From assembly GCA_947489585.1 (NCBI GenBank), contig CANLEE010000010.1:62001-126000 (forward strand): 64,000 nucleotides of DNA. The letters are read 5' to 3'. This document shows positions 11,208 through 20,926 of the stretch, piece by piece (position 1 is the stretch's first letter; each line of letters starts with the position of its first letter). Under the pieces are notes generated by a model, which was given only the letters and a program-made list of their open reading frames with translations, had not been told where the DNA came from and searched no databases. Both the position numbers and the translations under genes were made by a program. Source of the stretch: an uncultured Psychroserpens sp. Lineage in GTDB: Bacteria > Bacteroidota > Bacteroidia > Flavobacteriales > Flavobacteriaceae.

Positions 11208-11411
11208 ACTGTATTTGTTTAAGTTACAACTTTGCGTGTTTTAAAATTTCCGAAGAAAAAAGTAAGGCGCAAAGTTTCAGGATGCAAAAGTAGAGAATTC
11301 TCCTCATTGTATGAAACTAAACACACTTATTTTTACAAGCAAATTTATTGCATAACAACAGTAAAATCAACATTTAACAACGTATTAACAAGAGTTACTA
11401 TATGCAAGCTT

Positions 11412-11419
11412 TATTTTTG
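11412..11419 (+). promoter_or_regulatory. Candidate -7 box for the TlpA-like lipoprotein gene
   Basis: TATTTTTG matches TAnnTTTG and lies 34 bp before the ATG at 11454. There is no TTG at the expected distance, so the call is tentative. Confidence 0.35.
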
Positions 11420-11453
11420 TTACAAATAGAACTACCTACATATAGTTATAACT

Positions 11454-12896
11454 ATGAAATTTTATTTAGTTACTTTTTTAATTACCTCACTCTTATTGGG
11501 ATGCAATTCTAATTATGAACAGGGAGACGTAGCTTATTTTGGAGGTGAAATTATTAATCCTAATAATAATTACATAACACTATATTGTAATGAATCGGAT
11601 AGAGATACTATTTATCTAGATAAAAACAATCGTTTTGTTCATAAAATTGAAAACTTAAAAACTGGGTTATATTCTTTTACACATGGAGGTGAGTATCAAA
11701 CTTTGCTCATAGAACCTAATGACAGTATCCTTTTTAGACTTAATACAAATGATTTTGATGAATCATTAGTTTATACGGGGCAAGGATCAAAGAAAAATAA
11801 TTATTTTATAAAATTGTATCTAAATGACGAAATAGAAAGCAAGAAATTTGCAAATAAACGACATTTAGAGCCTGAACAATTTGAAACGGTTATCAAAGCT
11901 TTAAGAGAGCAAAAAATGGATGCCTTAGACCATTTTAATACCATTCACGAAACATCAGATTTATTTAAAAAAATTGCCTTAGCTGGAATAAATTACAACT
12001 ACTACACCTATAAGGAAATGTATCCTTTTGGATACTTTGGAAATAACAAATTAATTCACGTCAAAGACTTGCCTGAAGACTTTTATTCCTATAGAACTGA
12101 TGTCGATTTTAACGATGATACTTTAAGTGGGTTATACTCTTACAATCGCTTTTTATTATGGCATTTTCAAAATATTGGACTTCAAAAATATTATGAAGAT
12201 GGTTCGCATCATGCATTTGATAGACATGCATTAGATTATAATCTTGACAAATTGAATTTAATAGATAGTATTATTGAAAGTAAAACCATCAAGAATTATG
12301 TACTCATGTACGCTACTCGTGAGTTTATTTTCAATAGTAATAATTCAGAGAAATCTAAAAGTATGCTTACGGCTTTTTTAGAAAAAAGCACAGATAAAGA
12401 ACATAATGAATACCTTACGAACTTAGTCTCTGCAACGATAAGTTTATTTCCAGGTAATAAAATTCCGAGTATACAAATTGTAGATTTCAATAATAATATT
12501 GTGGATTTACACTCAGTAATAGATCAGCCAACAGTAATTTATTGTTGGTCATCAAACTTTAAAATGAGTTACAGAAATAACCATTATATGATGAAAAGTT
12601 TAAAATCTAGATATCCTGACATGAATTTTATCGCTATCAATATCAATGATATGAACTCTCACTCATGGAAAGAAACTTTGAATCTATTAAAATATCCTAC
12701 TGAAAATGAGTACATGTTTAAAAACCCAAATGAAGCTATTAAAACATTTGCCATTGCGTATTCTCAAAAAGTGATTATCGTTGATAAAAACGGAACAATT
12801 GTAAAATCAAATGCAGATTTATTTAGCAATTCAATAAGCTATCAAATAGAAGCAGCATTAACTCCTGAAACTGCAAAAAGGTATACATCAAATTAA
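11454..12896 (+). CDS. TlpA-like thioredoxin-fold lipoprotein lacking the CxxC pair
   Basis: A 480-residue exported lipoprotein: the signal peptide MKFYLVTFLITSLLLGC ends in a lipobox with Cys17. The N-terminal third resembles the DUF4369-like beta domain found before TlpA modules, and the last 130 residues look like a thioredoxin fold (PTVIYCWSSNFKMSYRNN, then MNFIAININD and KVIIVDKNGTIV). The redox motif expected after the first strand is CWSS, so the second Cys is missing and normal disulfide exchange is unlikely. It probably faces the periplasm. Bacteroidota encode many such proteins of unknown role. Confidence 0.7.
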   Translation: MKFYLVTFLITSLLLGCNSNYEQGDVAYFGGEIINPNNNYITLYCNESDRDTIYLDKNNRFVHKIENLKTGLYSFTHGGEYQTLLIEPNDSILFRLNTNDFDESLVYTGQGSKKNNYFIKLYLNDEIESKKFANKRHLEPEQFETVIKALREQKMDALDHFNTIHETSDLFKKIALAGINYNYYTYKEMYPFGYFGNNKLIHVKDLPEDFYSYRTDVDFNDDTLSGLYSYNRFLLWHFQNIGLQKYYEDGSHHAFDRHALDYNLDKLNLIDSIIESKTIKNYVLMYATREFIFNSNNSEKSKSMLTAFLEKSTDKEHNEYLTNLVSATISLFPGNKIPSIQIVDFNNNIVDLHSVIDQPTVIYCWSSNFKMSYRNNHYMMKSLKSRYPDMNFIAININDMNSHSWKETLNLLKYPTENEYMFKNPNEAIKTFAIAYSQKVIIVDKNGTIVKSNADLFSNSISYQIEAALTPETAKRYTSN

Positions 12897-12932
12897 AGAA
12901 GACCTTTAGATTATTATCCAAAGGTCTTCTTT
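12895..12932. terminator. Strong bidirectional intrinsic terminator
   Basis: A perfect 13-bp stem, AAAGAAGACCTTT with AAAGGTCTTCTTT and a 12-base loop, lies between convergent genes ending at 12896 and 12952. Confidence 0.88.
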
Positions 12933-12951
12933 ATTATATTCGAAAATGTGC

Positions 12952-13605
12952 CTAGTTACCTTTCTTGTAATCGGCAAGAAACTTCTCTAAACCTATATCT
13001 GTCAATGGGTGCTTTAATAATCCAACAATAGAGCTTAAAGGTCCTGTCATCACATCTGCTCCAAGTTTAGCACAGTCAATAACGTGCATTGTATGACGAA
13101 CAGAAGCTGCTAATATTTCGGTACCGAAACCATAGTTATCATAGATCATTCTAATTTCTGCAATAAGGTTTAAACCATCTGTAGAAATATCATCTAAACG
13201 ACCAATGAAAGGCGATACATACGTCGCGCCTGCTTTAGCTGCCAATAAGGCCTGTCCTGGAGAAAACACTAAAGTTACATTCGTTTTAATTCCTTTATCA
13301 CTAAAATATTTACAAGCTTTGATTCCATCTTTAATCATTGGCAATTTAATCACGATTTGTTCATGCAAATCGGCAAGTGCTTCCCCTTCTCTAATCATCC
13401 CATCAAAATCGGTAGAAATTACTTCTGCAGAAACATCACCATCTACAATATTGCAAATATTTACATAATGCTTCATAATGTTATCATGACCTGTAATACC
13501 TTCTTTTGCCATTAATGACGGATTGGTAGTTACACCATCTAAAATCCCAAGATCTTGCGCTTCTTTAATTTGATCTAGGTTAGCTGTATCAATAAAAAAT
13601 TTCAT
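12952..13605 (-). CDS. fsa: Transaldolase / fructose-6-phosphate aldolase family
   Basis: A 217-residue TIM-barrel aldolase of the short transaldolase (TalC/FSA) group. [16 protein letters not shown] and the TTNPSL motif (26-31) are typical, and the Schiff-base lysine is Lys87 in IVIKLPM. These enzymes either transfer dihydroxyacetone units in the pentose-phosphate pathway or cleave fructose 6-phosphate. Short enzymes of this type often serve as the main transaldolase in bacteria lacking the long form. It is a single gene, convergent with the TlpA-like gene. Sequence alone does not settle transaldolase against aldolase activity. Confidence 0.9.
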   Translation of the reverse strand: MKFFIDTANLDQIKEAQDLGILDGVTTNPSLMAKEGITGHDNIMKHYVNICNIVDGDVSAEVISTDFDGMIREGEALADLHEQIVIKLPMIKDGIKACKYFSDKGIKTNVTLVFSPGQALLAAKAGATYVSPFIGRLDDISTDGLNLIAEIRMIYDNYGFGTEILAASVRHTMHVIDCAKLGADVMTGPLSSIVGLLKHPLTDIGLEKFLADYKKGN

Positions 13606-13721
13606 GTGTAGTTATTTATAGTTGTGTTTTAAATTATGAGCACGAATTTACAATTTTATAAGACCTTATATAGAACATATTATGAAATGATATTAACATT
13701 ATATATTCTATGCTATAACTC

Positions 13722-14525
13722 TTATAACTTATAGTGATTAAGAAGTAATTTTTCATAGACCTTATCAGGAAGTATTCGTTTTAAAACAATTGAAAATTTT
13801 TGCATAAACGCACCTACCTTATAGTGTATTTTAGGATTTGTGGTATTGATGATTTTAAAAATCATATGCGACACCATAATAGGATCATTTCCACTATCAA
13901 CATCTTCATCAATAGCATTTAATACTGCACCATATTTTGCTTCGTAAGGAGACCCTTTTGTTACTGGAGCGTGATAACGCCCAGCAGCAATATTAGTTGC
14001 AAAATCTCCTGGAGCGAGATTGGTCATATGGATATTAAAGTCTTTAATTTCCATTCTAAAAGCTTCAGTAATTAATTCTAAGGCACCTTTGCTAGCACTA
14101 TAAATGCCACGATATGGTAATCCCATATAACCCGCAATAGATGTAATATTTATAATTAACCCAGAATTTTGCTCACGCATTTGCGGCAAAGTAGCCTTAA
14201 TGACATTGATTGGCCCAAAAAGATTAGTTTCAAAATTACGCTTGATTTCTTCATTAGGAATTTCTTCAATTGGTCCAGTAATTCCTGCACCTGCATTATT
14301 GATAAGTACATCTATATGTCCTTCAGCATCAACAACCATTTTAATTGCAGCATCAATACTAGCAACATCAGCAACATCTAAAGCCACCAGCTTAATTTTA
14401 GAATCAGGATAACGCTGAGGAGATCTACTTGTTCCATAAACCACATAGCCTTTTTGAGATAAAAATTCTCCTATGGACTTACCTATTCCAGAAGATCCTC
14501 CTGTTATTAATACAACTTTAGACAT
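13722..14525 (-). CDS. SDR-family oxidoreductase
   Basis: A 267-residue classical short-chain dehydrogenase. The cofactor motif TGGSSGIG occupies residues 8-15, NNAG is at 76-79, the catalytic Ser is near 129 in NITSIAG, and Tyr142 and Lys146 form YSASK. It is soluble with no signal peptide. NADP-type use is plausible because an Arg follows the second strand (GTSRSPQR), but the substrate is unknown. The gene lies 66 bp downstream of the SRP RNA gene on the same strand, with that RNA's terminator between. A TATTTTTG box at 14550-14557 (minus strand) could drive it. Confidence 0.9.
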   Translation of the reverse strand: MSKVVLITGGSSGIGKSIGEFLSQKGYVVYGTSRSPQRYPDSKIKLVALDVADVASIDAAIKMVVDAEGHIDVLINNAGAGITGPIEEIPNEEIKRNFETNLFGPINVIKATLPQMREQNSGLIINITSIAGYMGLPYRGIYSASKGALELITEAFRMEIKDFNIHMTNLAPGDFATNIAAGRYHAPVTKGSPYEAKYGAVLNAIDEDVDSGNDPIMVSHMIFKIINTTNPKIHYKVGAFMQKFSIVLKRILPDKVYEKLLLNHYKL

Positions 14526-14591
14526 AGAATAGTTTGACTAATTGAGATTCAAAAATACAATATAATTAGGAAAGTATTGGGTACAAAAAAA

Positions 14592-14685
14592 GGCAAGCTA
14601 CCTACATCACACTGCTACAACCGCGTACCTTTGCTTCGTTCCCGACCTGGAGGATTAAGCAGGAGCTAGTTGTGTAGGACTTGCC
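14592..14685 (-). ncRNA. ffs: Signal recognition particle RNA (small bacterial type, 4.5S-like)
   Basis: Read on the minus strand, the ends pair (GGCAAG with CTTGCC) and the flanking arms extend the stem. The conserved SRP apical region CAGGTCGGGAACGAAGCA is present, including the GGAA-type loop that binds Ffh. At about 94 nt it is the short bacterial form without an Alu domain. Seven T follow the 3' end at 14591-14585, acting as a terminator, and a strong promoter lies directly upstream. SRP RNA with Ffh and FtsY delivers membrane proteins to the translocon. The exact ends are judged from pairing. Confidence 0.93.
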
Positions 14686-14690
14686 GACTG

Positions 14691-14720
14691 CAAAGATACA
14701 ATCTTTTAATACTTTTGCAA
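14691..14720 (-). promoter_or_regulatory. SRP RNA promoter
   Basis: On the minus strand TTG (14720-14718), a 19-bp spacer and TATCTTTG (14698-14691) make a textbook Bacteroidota promoter. The -7 box ends five bases before the paired 5' end of the RNA, which calibrates the distance from box to transcription start in this genome. Confidence 0.82.
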
Positions 14721-14773
14721 TGATTTTTTAAACTGAATTTTATTAAATAACTTGCAGCAAAATCTCATCAATA

Positions 14774-15805
14774 ATGCGCTCTATTAAAGCTTTCATAATC
14801 ACTCTTTTAAGTATTACAATTATCTCATGTGGTAACTCAGGTAAGCAAAAAAGAAATTTATCTATTACAACTAATGCAAAAAATAATGTATTTAAACTGG
14901 GAGAAACTGCTCAATTATCGATCAATAACCCAAAAGGCTTAGAAATAGCTTCAATTACATACAAGTTAAATGGTGAAACTGTTGAAGACGCTTTTAAGCT
15001 TGACAATAAAAAATTAGGTATCTATAATCTTTCAGCAATTATAAAGCTTGGTGAAGCTTCTGAAGAAATTACCACAAAAATCACTATTCTAAATAACGAA
15101 GCTCCAAAAGTATATGGTTATAAGATTATCAATACCTATCCTCATGACATTACATCATATACACAAGGTTTAGAGTTTTATAATGGTGAATTATATGAAA
15201 GTACAGGACAATATGGTGAATCTAAACTTAGAAAAGTAGATTACAAAACGGGCGAAATATTACAAAACATAGATTTATCTAGGCAATATTTTGCTGAAGG
15301 TTTAACCATACTAAATGACAAGATTTATCAATTAACTTGGCAAGAAAATATTGGTTTTGTTTACGACATCAATACATTTAAAAAAACTAGTAGTTTTAAA
15401 TATGGAAAAAGTAAAGAAGGCTGGGGAATTTGTAATGACGGAACAACAATGTACAAATCAGACGGAACAGAAGCTATTTGGTTATTGAACCCAGACACTT
15501 TAGTTGAAGAAAGCAAGTTACAGGTCTACACCAATAAAGGTAAGATTGTTGAACTCAACGAATTGGAATACATTAATGGAAAAATCTATGCTAATCGTTA
15601 TCGAAAAAATGGTGTCGCGATAATCAATCCTAAAAATGGAGCTATTGAAGGTGTTATTGACTTTTCACCACTTCATAAACTTGTGAAACAACATCAAGGT
15701 TTAGATGTTATTAATGGTATTGCTTATAATCCTGACACCAACACCATTTTCGTCACAGGAAAGCGTTGGGACAAACTTTTTGAAGTTGAAGTTTTTGAAA
15801 AGTAA
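14774..15805 (+). CDS. Glutaminyl-peptide cyclotransferase (plant/bacterial beta-propeller type), lipoprotein
   Basis: A 343-residue protein with a lipoprotein signal (IISC, Cys19). After a short Ig-like region of about 80 residues, it has the five-bladed propeller signature of plant-type glutaminyl cyclases (SYTQGLEFYNGELYESTGQ, near residues 130-148, then the later LNELEYINGKIYANRY and HQGLDVINGIAYNP). The enzyme converts N-terminal Gln of exported proteins to pyroglutamate, protecting them from aminopeptidases. Many flavobacterial exported proteins begin with Gln after signal cleavage, which suits this role. A thioesterase gene follows after 3 bp, so the two are likely cotranscribed. Confidence 0.88.
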   Translation: MRSIKAFIITLLSITIISCGNSGKQKRNLSITTNAKNNVFKLGETAQLSINNPKGLEIASITYKLNGETVEDAFKLDNKKLGIYNLSAIIKLGEASEEITTKITILNNEAPKVYGYKIINTYPHDITSYTQGLEFYNGELYESTGQYGESKLRKVDYKTGEILQNIDLSRQYFAEGLTILNDKIYQLTWQENIGFVYDINTFKKTSSFKYGKSKEGWGICNDGTTMYKSDGTEAIWLLNPDTLVEESKLQVYTNKGKIVELNELEYINGKIYANRYRKNGVAIINPKNGAIEGVIDFSPLHKLVKQHQGLDVINGIAYNPDTNTIFVTGKRWDKLFEVEVFEK

Positions 15806-15808
15806 TCC

Positions 15809-16198
15809 ATGCAAAACTATCAACAAGAACTTATAGTAACTAAACAGGATATAGACGAAAGACGTCATGTCAATAATGTACGCTATGTCGAATGGGTTCA
15901 AGATGTTGCCAAATTGGATTGGGATTTAAAATCTTCAGAAGCTACGAGAAACAAATACTATTGGGTCATGATAAGCCATCATATTCAATACAAAGCTGAA
16001 GCGGTTCTAGGTGATACCTTATTACTTAAAACCTTTGTCACTCAATCTAAAGGTGTAAAATCAACGCGAATTGTAGAGATTTATAACAAATCTAACAACA
16101 AACTACTCACAACGTCTGAAACCATATGGTGTTTTATGTCACACGACACTAATCGACCAGCTCGAATTCCAGAAGATATTAATGTGCTTTTTAGTTAA
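15809..16198 (+). CDS. Acyl-CoA thioesterase (4HBT hot-dog fold)
   Basis: A 129-residue single hot-dog protein of the 4-hydroxybenzoyl-CoA thioesterase type, with the N-terminal active-site pattern DIDERRHVNNVRYVEW (about residues 13-28). Members hydrolyse acyl-CoA or acyl-ACP thioesters; the chain length used here cannot be read from sequence. It is cytoplasmic. The ATG lies 3 bp after the stop of the glutaminyl cyclase gene, so expression is probably coupled, although the two functions have no obvious link. Confidence 0.85.
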   Translation: MQNYQQELIVTKQDIDERRHVNNVRYVEWVQDVAKLDWDLKSSEATRNKYYWVMISHHIQYKAEAVLGDTLLLKTFVTQSKGVKSTRIVEIYNKSNNKLLTTSETIWCFMSHDTNRPARIPEDINVLFS

Positions 16199-16446
16199 AA
16201 AGCACGCTAAAATAGATATCGACAAAATAAAACAGATACAGTATAATATCATTTCTCGCTTAGAACAAAGTAATTTTTTTTGAAAACATTAGAAACATAC
16301 AAAAAAAACCAAATTTCAATTATTTTTTCAGCTTTGATACTAAAAGATGACTTCAAAAGTTATATTTTAGTGCCATAAGGCATATTTCATTAATTACACA
16401 TATGAAATAAAATGAAAAGCGCCTTAGCAATCCTTTAAATCAACAA

Positions 16447-18003
16447 ATGAAACGTATATTATATTTTCTTCTAACTGTATTTATATTAATCTCTTGGAGC
16501 TCTTGTCGAAAAGATTTTGATTTTTCTCCTAGTACTGGAAACTTAACATTTTCTAAGGATACCATATATTTAGATACTGTTTTCACTAATATTGGATCTA
16601 GTACATATAATTTAAAAGTATACAACCGAAGTGATGACGATATTTCAATCCCAACCGTGAGACTTGCGCAAGGCGAAACCTCTAATTACAGATTGAATGT
16701 TGATGGATTACCAGGAAAAGAATTTCAAAATATTGAACTCTTAGCAAATGATAGTTTATTTATTTTCGTAGAAACTACTGCTGATATACAAACCCTCGCT
16801 CAAAATAGCCTAGAATTTTTATATACAGATGCTATTGAGTTTGATAGTGGTAACAATCTTCAAAAGGTAGAATTAGTAACATTAATAAAAGATGCTGTAT
16901 TCATTTATCCTAATAGAGATGAAACCACTGGCATTATTGAAACGCTTTCTTTTGATACTAATGGTGATGGTACACCTGATGAAACGCCACTACAAGGTCG
17001 TTTTCTAGAGGATAGCGAACTCACATTTACCAACGAAAAACCATATGTTATTTATGGTTATGCTGCCGTAGACGAAGGCGATGTATTAACCGTTGAAGCT
17101 GGTGCACGTGTTCATTTCCATGCCAATTCTGGTTTGATTGTCACAAATACTGGCTCATTGAAAGTAAACGGTGCTTTAAGTACTGACCAAGAACTCCTAG
17201 AGAATGAAGTCATTTTTGAAGGAGACAGATTAGAACCTTTATTTGCTGATGTGCCTGGTCAATGGGGAACTATTTGGTTATTTGGTGGTAGTGAAGCTAT
17301 TGATATTAATTATGCAACCATCAAAAATGGCACTATAGGAATTTTAACTGATGGCAATCAAAATGACAATAAATTAACGATTAAAAATTCGCAGATTTAC
17401 AATTCTAGTAACTATGGAATATGGGGTCGTGCGAGTTCTGTAACAGCTGAAAATGTAGTTATCAATAATTCTGGACAATCGTCTTTTGCTGGATCTATTG
17501 GAGGACGTTATAATTTCACACATTCTACTATTGCCAATTACTGGAACAGTAGCTTTAGACAATTCCCTTCTGTGTTTTTAAATAATTTCGGCATTGATGA
17601 AAATAATATGCAAGTTCCTAATGACTTAAATGAAGCCAATTTCAACAACTGTATTATCTACGGAAATGATAATCCAGAGTTTATACTGGAAGAAGCTGAT
17701 AATGGAGGTGCTGAATTCAACTTTAAATTCACGAATTGCTTAATTCGTTTTCAGAATACTAATAATAACTTTACTGGAGAAAATTACAATCTCAGTAATA
17801 CAGACCTATACGATAGTTGTATTTTTAATAGCGATCCTAATTTCAAATTACCTTTTGAAAACCAATTAATGATTGGTGATGATTCAGCAGCTAATGGGAT
17901 TGGTAGTACAGATTTTCTTGTGCTTATGGATATTTTAGGTGTAGACAGAACATCACCTCCAGATGTAGGCGCTTATCAACATGTAACTTTTGATGAAGAT
18001 TAA
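16447..18003 (+). CDS. Exported beta-helix lipoprotein of unknown function
   Basis: A 518-residue lipoprotein: MKRILYFLLTVFILISWSSC gives a lipobox at Cys20. Residues 25-140 form a beta-rich region with FTNIGSSTYNLKVYN, like abnormal-spindle/Ig-type domains. Residues about 200-470 resemble a right-handed parallel beta-helix, with many short Asn-rich turns (INYATIKNGTIGILTDGNQ, ENVVINNSGQSS). Such proteins occur on the surface of many Bacteroidota; no catalytic motif is visible. The 248-bp upstream spacer holds only a small GCC/GGC hairpin near 16373-16383 and TATATTTT-like boxes. Confidence 0.7.
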   Translation: MKRILYFLLTVFILISWSSCRKDFDFSPSTGNLTFSKDTIYLDTVFTNIGSSTYNLKVYNRSDDDISIPTVRLAQGETSNYRLNVDGLPGKEFQNIELLANDSLFIFVETTADIQTLAQNSLEFLYTDAIEFDSGNNLQKVELVTLIKDAVFIYPNRDETTGIIETLSFDTNGDGTPDETPLQGRFLEDSELTFTNEKPYVIYGYAAVDEGDVLTVEAGARVHFHANSGLIVTNTGSLKVNGALSTDQELLENEVIFEGDRLEPLFADVPGQWGTIWLFGGSEAIDINYATIKNGTIGILTDGNQNDNKLTIKNSQIYNSSNYGIWGRASSVTAENVVINNSGQSSFAGSIGGRYNFTHSTIANYWNSSFRQFPSVFLNNFGIDENNMQVPNDLNEANFNNCIIYGNDNPEFILEEADNGGAEFNFKFTNCLIRFQNTNNNFTGENYNLSNTDLYDSCIFNSDPNFKLPFENQLMIGDDSAANGIGSTDFLVLMDILGVDRTSPPDVGAYQHVTFDED

Positions 18004-18020
18004 TGATCCTTATAAAAAAT

Positions 18021-18053
18021 AAAAAAGCCACTTCAGTTAGAAGTGGCTTTTTT
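18021..18053. terminator. Bidirectional intrinsic terminator
   Basis: AAAAAAGCCACTTC and GAAGTGGCTTTTTT form a perfect 14-bp stem with a 5-base loop, between the convergent beta-helix lipoprotein gene and glyA. Confidence 0.9.
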
Positions 18054-18076
18054 ATTCTATATACGCAGAGCAGAGT

Positions 18077-19348
18077 TTAAGCAAACAATGGTTTACCACT
18101 CATCATTGCATTTACTTTTTGAGCAATCGCTTCTAACTTTGAATCATCTTCATGATTCATAAGAGCTTCATCTATAAATCCAACAATCATTTCCATATCA
18201 TCTTCTTTCAACCCTCTTGTTGTAATTGCAGCAGTACCAACTCTAATTCCAGAAGTCACAAATGGACTCTTATCATCAAATGGTACCATATTTTTATTGA
18301 CTGTAATATCTGCTTTACCTAAAGCTTCCTCTCCTTCTTTACCAGTGATATCTTTATTTCTTAAATCGATTAGCATCATATGGTTATCGGTTCCGCCAGA
18401 AATAATGTGATAACCTCTATCTACAAACGCTTTTGCCATTGCAGCAGCATTGTGCTTCACTTGTAGCATATAATGCATAAAATCATCAGAAAGTGCCTCA
18501 CCAAAGGCAATCGCTTTAGCTGCAATGATATGTTCTAATGGTCCGCCTTGATTTCCTGGAAACACAGCCGAATCTAATAATCCAGACATTTTTCTAAGGT
18601 TTCCATTTTTAAGACGTATCCCAAATGGGTTTTCTATATTTTCTCCCATCATTATCAAACCGCCACGTGGACCACGCAAGGTTTTATGAGTTGTGGTAGT
18701 AACAATATGGCAATGTGGTAATGGATCGTTTAAAATACCTTTAGCAATCAATCCTGCAGGATGCGAAATATCTGCCATTAATACTGCGCCTACATTATCA
18801 GCAACTTCTCTAAACTTTGCAAAATCTATATCACGAGAATAAGCCGATGCGCCTGCGATAATTAATTTTGGTTTTTCTTTTTCAGCAGCATCAGATAGCA
18901 TATCATAATCAATACGTCCTGTATCTTTCTTTACTCCATAAAATTTAGGATTATATAATTTCCCTGAAAAGTTTACCGGAGAACCGTGCGTTAAATGTCC
19001 TCCATGTGACAAATCAAAACCCAAAATGGTATCGCCAGGTTTTAAACACGCAGCAAATACTGCTGTGTTAGCTTGACTTCCTGAATGTGGTTGTACATTA
19101 GCATAGGCAGCTCCAAATAAGGTTTTCGCTCTATCGATAGCTATTTGTTCTACTTCATCAACAACAGCGCATCCACCATAGTATCGCTTTCCAGGATACC
19201 CTTCAGCATATTTATTAGTTAATACCGAACCCGCAGCTTCCATGACTTGGTCGCTTACAAAGTTTTCAGAAGCAATAAGCTCCAAACCGCTAATTTGTCT
19301 ATCGTTTTCAGAATCTATAAGTTCAAAAATCTGTGAATCACGTTGCAT
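18077..19348 (-). CDS. glyA: Serine hydroxymethyltransferase
   Basis: A 423-residue PLP enzyme that interconverts serine and glycine while loading one-carbon units on tetrahydrofolate. The family start motif [11 protein letters not shown] (22-32), [14 protein letters not shown], and the PLP lysine in [14 protein letters not shown] are all present, and the length is normal. It is cytoplasmic and a single gene ending in a strong terminator. A TATTTTTG box on the minus strand at 19374-19381 could be the -7 element. No riboswitch is seen in the 190-bp upstream spacer shared with fahA. Confidence 0.97.
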   Translation of the reverse strand: MQRDSQIFELIDSENDRQISGLELIASENFVSDQVMEAAGSVLTNKYAEGYPGKRYYGGCAVVDEVEQIAIDRAKTLFGAAYANVQPHSGSQANTAVFAACLKPGDTILGFDLSHGGHLTHGSPVNFSGKLYNPKFYGVKKDTGRIDYDMLSDAAEKEKPKLIIAGASAYSRDIDFAKFREVADNVGAVLMADISHPAGLIAKGILNDPLPHCHIVTTTTHKTLRGPRGGLIMMGENIENPFGIRLKNGNLRKMSGLLDSAVFPGNQGGPLEHIIAAKAIAFGEALSDDFMHYMLQVKHNAAAMAKAFVDRGYHIISGGTDNHMMLIDLRNKDITGKEGEEALGKADITVNKNMVPFDDKSPFVTSGIRVGTAAITTRGLKEDDMEMIVGFIDEALMNHEDDSKLEAIAQKVNAMMSGKPLFA

Positions 19349-19538
19349 ATGTAAAGTTTAAATTATATTTCCTCAAAAATAAGAAATCATTGTCTTAAAA
19401 GGATTCAAAAAAATCAGTTTAACTAGATGTTTTATGAGCAGGTTATCAACAGTTAAATTTAATTTGAATTTTTATGGTTTTGTGCAATTAAATATGTAGG
19501 TTTGAATAGAAATATAAAACAACAAAATCTCCTATAAT

Positions 19539-20831
19539 ATGCCTTTATCTGCAAATAATCCTGATCGTTCTTCATGGTTACATGTTGGAAAAAACTCAGA
19601 TTTCCCAATTCAAAACATTCCTTTTGGAGTGTTCTTAACTCGTGATGATATCATTACTATTGGAACTCGAATTGGTGATACTGCCATCGACCTTGGTGCC
19701 TTGCATCAATTAGGCTATTTTGAAGGTATTCCGCTTACAGATGATATTTTTCTTCAAGACACTTTAAATGATTTTATTGCAGATGGTAGAAAAACATGGC
19801 GTTTAGTTCGTAATCGAATTGCTGAAATTTTCGATATTGAAAGTGACAAGCTGAAAAATAATAACCCTCATAAAGAAATTGTATTGTTTCGTTTGGATGA
19901 AATTGAAATGCAATTACCAATTCAGGTTGGTGATTACACAGATTTTTATGCAAGTAAGGAACATGCAACTAATGTAGGCACCATGTTTAGAGATCCTGAC
20001 AATGCACTATTACCGAATTGGGTGCATATGCCTGTAGGTTATCATGGACGTAGCTCATCAATTATCCCATCAGGTATTCCAATTCATCGACCACAAGGCC
20101 AAACGATGCCCGAAGGTGCAAAAACTCCAGTTTTTGGCCCTTCAAAATTAGTGGATTTTGAATTAGAAATGGCTTTTATTACTACTGATGCTAATGATAT
20201 AGGAGAACCTATTCCAATTGCTGAAGCAGAAGAATATATTTTTGGATTAGTGCTATTTAATGACTGGTCTGCTCGTGATATTCAAAAATGGGAATATGTC
20301 CCATTAGGACCTTTCTTAGGAAAAAACTTTGCATCATCAATGTCGCCTTGGATTGTTACGCTTGACGCTCTAGAGCCTTTTAGAGTAGAAAGCCCAAAAC
20401 AAGATCCTAAACCACTTGAATATCTTCAAACTAAAGGTAAAAAGAGCTTTGATATTAATTTAGAAGTTGGGATTCAGCCTAAAGGCGCTAAAGAAACGAC
20501 CGTTTGTAAATCAAACTTTAAATACATGTACTGGAACATGTCTCAACAATTGGCACACCATACTGTAAATGGCTGTCCTGTGAATTCAGGTGACATGATG
20601 GGAAGCGGAACCATTTCTGGACCAACAGAAGATTCTTACGGATCAATGTTAGAATTATCATGGAAAGGTACTAAACCATTAAAAATGAAAGATGGTAGTG
20701 AGCGTAAATTTATTAATGATCATGATACAGTTATCATGAGAGGTTACTGTGAAAATGATGGTACACGAATAGGGTTTGGCTCAGTAAAAACACAATTATT
20801 GCCTGTTTTTAATCCAAAGAAAAAGAAGTAA
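19539..20831 (+). CDS. fahA: Fumarylacetoacetase
   Basis: A 430-residue enzyme for the last step of tyrosine catabolism, splitting fumarylacetoacetate into fumarate and acetoacetate. The N-terminal SH3-like domain contains NIPFGVF (residues 26-32), and the C-terminal FAH domain has DFYASKEHATNVGTMFR, VGYHGRSSS, the metal-binding ELEMAF, and FNDWSARDIQKWEY. The length agrees with the full-size eukaryote-like form. It is divergent from glyA. The other tyrosine-degradation genes are not in this window. A TAGGTTTG box lies near 19497-19504. The gene ends in a hairpin that also contains the first CTACCC palindrome. Confidence 0.96.
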   Translation: MPLSANNPDRSSWLHVGKNSDFPIQNIPFGVFLTRDDIITIGTRIGDTAIDLGALHQLGYFEGIPLTDDIFLQDTLNDFIADGRKTWRLVRNRIAEIFDIESDKLKNNNPHKEIVLFRLDEIEMQLPIQVGDYTDFYASKEHATNVGTMFRDPDNALLPNWVHMPVGYHGRSSSIIPSGIPIHRPQGQTMPEGAKTPVFGPSKLVDFELEMAFITTDANDIGEPIPIAEAEEYIFGLVLFNDWSARDIQKWEYVPLGPFLGKNFASSMSPWIVTLDALEPFRVESPKQDPKPLEYLQTKGKKSFDINLEVGIQPKGAKETTVCKSNFKYMYWNMSQQLAHHTVNGCPVNSGDMMGSGTISGPTEDSYGSMLELSWKGTKPLKMKDGSERKFINDHDTVIMRGYCENDGTRIGFGSVKTQLLPVFNPKKKK

Positions 20832-20853
20832 TTAAAAATAAAACATAAAATAC

Positions 20854-20880
20854 AAAACCTACCCAATTGGGTAGGTTTTT
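20854..20880 (+). terminator. fahA terminator hairpin that contains the CTACCC palindrome
   Basis: AAAACCTACCC, loop AATT, GGGTAGGTTTT and further T make an intrinsic terminator 22 bp after the fahA stop. Its core is the same 16-bp palindrome found in two later promoters, so this stretch may act both as terminator in RNA and as operator in DNA. Confidence 0.75.
20859..20874. promoter_or_regulatory. Candidate response-regulator operator, copy 1 (histidine kinase promoter)
   Basis: The perfect palindrome CTACCCAATTGGGTAG is centred 31.5 bp before the -7-like box TACTTTTA (20898-20905), which precedes the kinase ATG at 20927. No TTG -33 element is present, which fits an activator-dependent promoter. 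Confidence 0.6.
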
Positions 20881-20926
20881 GCTTATATAGGTTTTTGTAC
20901 TTTTATTTTTTAAAGAATTTATATAA

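Noticed and set aside
11232..11429. 65-codon open frame between the ABC-F gene and the TlpA-like lipoprotein gene
   Set aside because: It has no signal peptide or family pattern, an odd composition (basic start, many Cys and Tyr), and it fills the promoter region, including the candidate -7 box at 11412. It is most likely chance.
14576..14584. TATTGGGTAC near the SRP RNA as a further half of the CTACCC palindrome
   Set aside because: Only one half-site is present, without a partner arm or a -7 box at the right distance.
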